Positions 34,533-35,700 of a stretch of DNA of 35,700 nt are shown here, piece by piece (the first letter of the stretch is position 1; each line of letters starts with the position of its first letter). Source of the stretch: Silicimonas sp. (GTDB taxonomy: Bacteria > Pseudomonadota > Alphaproteobacteria > Rhodobacterales > Rhodobacteraceae); the NCBI GenBank assembly GCA_022819605.1, contig JAJEGW010000129.1, forward strand, positions 1-35,700. The letters are read 5' to 3'. Made by a program: the position numbers and the translations under genes. A model generated the notes under the pieces. That model had not been told where the DNA came from, ran no database searches, and saw only the letters and a program-made list of their open reading frames with translations.

Positions 34533-35207
34533 TCAACGGAGCGTCCCGCCCTCCAGTCGCACGATCCGGTCCATGATCGACGCAAGCTCCCGGTTGTGAG
34601 TCGCGATGACGGCTGCCAGGCCGGTTTCTCTAACCAGTTCCATGAGAGCCGCGAACACGTCTTGCGAGGTTGCTGGATCCAGGTTGCCGGTGGGTTCGTC
34701 GGCCAGCAGAACCTTCGGGCCGTTCGCCAATGCGCGGCAGAAGGCGACCCGCTGCTGCTCGCCACCTGAGAGCGCGGCCGGTCGGTGCTCGACGCGTTCG
34801 CCCAAGCCCACCCGCGTGAGCAACTCCTCGGCACGTGCCCTTGCGTCCGGCGCGGGCACTGCGTTTGCGAGTTGCGGCAGGACGACGTTTTCGAGCGCCG
34901 AGAACTCGGGCAGGAGATGATGAAACTGGTAGACAAATCCGATGTCCTGTCGCCTTGCGGCAGTACGCGCGGATTCGCTTGCCTGCGTCATGTCGGCACC
35001 GTCAATGGAAACGGTTCCGGCCTCGCAGGAATCGAGAAGCCCGGCAACATGCAACAGCGTGGACTTGCCAGCGCCGGAGGGCGCGACAAGGGCCACGACT
35101 TCGCCGGTTGCAAGGGACAGGTCGGTGCCTTCGAGCACGGTCAACGCATTCGGCTTGCCCGCATTGTACGTCTTCTTGACGTCCTTCAGCGTCAGCACGT
35201 CACTCAT
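34533..35207 (-). CDS. lolD: Lipoprotein-releasing ABC transporter ATP-binding protein
   Basis: The 224-residue ATPase of the LolCDE complex, which extracts outer-membrane lipoproteins from the inner membrane and passes them to LolA. All ABC motifs are present: Walker A APSGAGKST (42-50), Q-loop Q94 in FVYQFHHLLPEFSALENV (also the LolD-type motif that contacts the permease), signature LSGGEQQR (146-153), Walker B VLLADEP (166-172) and switch His204. Its start overlaps the end of the upstream permease gene by eight bases, so the two are translationally coupled. It converges with parE across about 70 bases in which I see no clear terminator. Confidence 0.93.
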   Translation of the reverse strand: MSDVLTLKDVKKTYNAGKPNALTVLEGTDLSLATGEVVALVAPSGAGKSTLLHVAGLLDSCEAGTVSIDGADMTQASESARTAARRQDIGFVYQFHHLLPEFSALENVVLPQLANAVPAPDARARAEELLTRVGLGERVEHRPAALSGGEQQRVAFCRALANGPKVLLADEPTGNLDPATSQDVFAALMELVRETGLAAVIATHNRELASIMDRIVRLEGGTLR

Positions 35208-35700
35208 AGCGGAGCGCCTCGACCGGGTTCATTCGGGCGGCACGCCGAGCGGGAAAAAGCGTGATGCCCCATGACAGCGTCAGCGAAAGCCCGACTGCGG
35301 CGAGCACGTCGCTCAGTTCGAGCTTTGCGGGCAAACGGTAAATTCCGCGCACCGAAGCTTCCCAGACTTCGCCGCCCGTGACTCCGTTCACGAAGGCGAG
35401 GATCGGGTCGAAATAGATCGCGAAAAGACAGCCGAGAATGACGCCAAAAAGCGTGCCGAGCGTGCCGATAAGTGCGCCCGTCAGAAAGAACACCCTCATG
35501 ACGGCACCTTGGGTCAGCCCGATCGTCCGAAGAATGCCGATGTCCCGGCCCTTGTTCTTGACGAGCATGACCAGCCCGCTGATGATGTTCATGGACGCGA
35601 TGAGGACAAGGACGCTCATCAGCACGAACATCACGGTGTCCTCGACCTCAAGCGCTCTGAGGAAGCCGCCGGCCGAGTCCTTCCATGTCCAGACCCGGGC
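35200..35700 (-). CDS. LolC/LolE-family lipoprotein-releasing permease (C-terminal part)
   Basis: The last 166 residues of the membrane subunit that works with LolD; the gene begins beyond the right edge of the window. The visible part begins with ARVWTWKDSAGGFLRALEVE from the periplasmic domain. Next comes FVLMSVLVLIASMNIISGLV with the conserved KNKGRDIGILRTIGLT coupling motif that contacts the ATPase. Two more membrane helices follow (VFFLTGALIGTLGTLFGVIL and LAAVGLSLTLSWGITLFPA), and it ends PARRAARMNPVEALRYE, the FtsX-type C-terminus. LolC and LolE cannot be told apart from this part alone. Confidence 0.92.
   Translation of the reverse strand, partial: ARVWTWKDSAGGFLRALEVEDTVMFVLMSVLVLIASMNIISGLVMLVKNKGRDIGILRTIGLTQGAVMRVFFLTGALIGTLGTLFGVILGCLFAIYFDPILAFVNGVTGGEVWEASVRGIYRLPAKLELSDVLAAVGLSLTLSWGITLFPARRAARMNPVEALRYE

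Overview
The window is GC-rich bacterial DNA, most likely from an alphaproteobacterium close to Rhodobacterales. This rests on a ParE topoisomerase subunit, a DUF1523 protein, a LolD/LolC-E pair and remnants of alphaproteobacterial integrative-element genes (DUF3991/toprim, DUF2285, excisionase-like HTH). It reads as a chromosome with a core block at the right end (about 32.5-35.7 kb) and a long accessory region with many broken genes to its left. No rRNA, tRNA or CRISPR array was recognised.

Layout. 0-1 kb: a perfect inverted repeat and a multiply broken DUF3991/toprim gene. 1.3-3.8 kb: two tandem paralogous small membrane proteins and a third membrane protein, all of unknown function. 4.4-14.8 kb: a surface-protein locus with a 38-residue exported Cys-containing peptide, a terminator, a LuxR-type regulator, a leader reading frame running into a 12-copy GCCGA repeat, and a 2,774-residue autotransporter. 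15-24.2 kb: an accessory block bounded by two diverged copies of a roughly 360 bp repeat. It holds a frameshifted DUF2285 gene (just left of the first copy), an IstB tail, two unknown minus-strand genes (one DUF4238), a GNAT acetyltransferase, a pentapeptide-repeat/FRG fusion protein and a dead tyrosine integrase. 24.2-30.4 kb: metabolic genes (5'-truncated ThuA, PQQ-type sugar dehydrogenase, FAD oxidoreductase, P1-family peptidase, DUF1523 protein, NMT1/THI5-like binding protein). 30.4-32.4 kb: transposase and HTH remnants around an intact FitA/VapC-type toxin-antitoxin pair. 32.5-35.7 kb: parE, then on the opposite strand lolD and the C-terminal part of a LolC/LolE permease.

The most striking feature is the 5' region of the giant autotransporter. 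An ATG with an excellent Shine-Dalgarno (GGAGGAG, 7 nt spacing) opens a frame that crosses the GCCGA tract. With the present 12 copies this frame stops at 6449-6451, five bases before the downstream ATG at 6456. With 13 or 10 copies the same ATG would be in frame with the whole autotransporter. Pentamer slippage could therefore switch expression or change the N-terminus of the surface protein, much as pentamer repeats do in neisserial opa genes. This is an inference from the reading frames, not a demonstrated switch.

The second notable feature is the dispersed repeat. The right end of each copy abuts a 5'-truncated gene (istB, thuA), and the left end of the second copy lies about 95 bp from a 5'-truncated integrase. 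This suggests an uncharacterised mobile or recombinogenic element.
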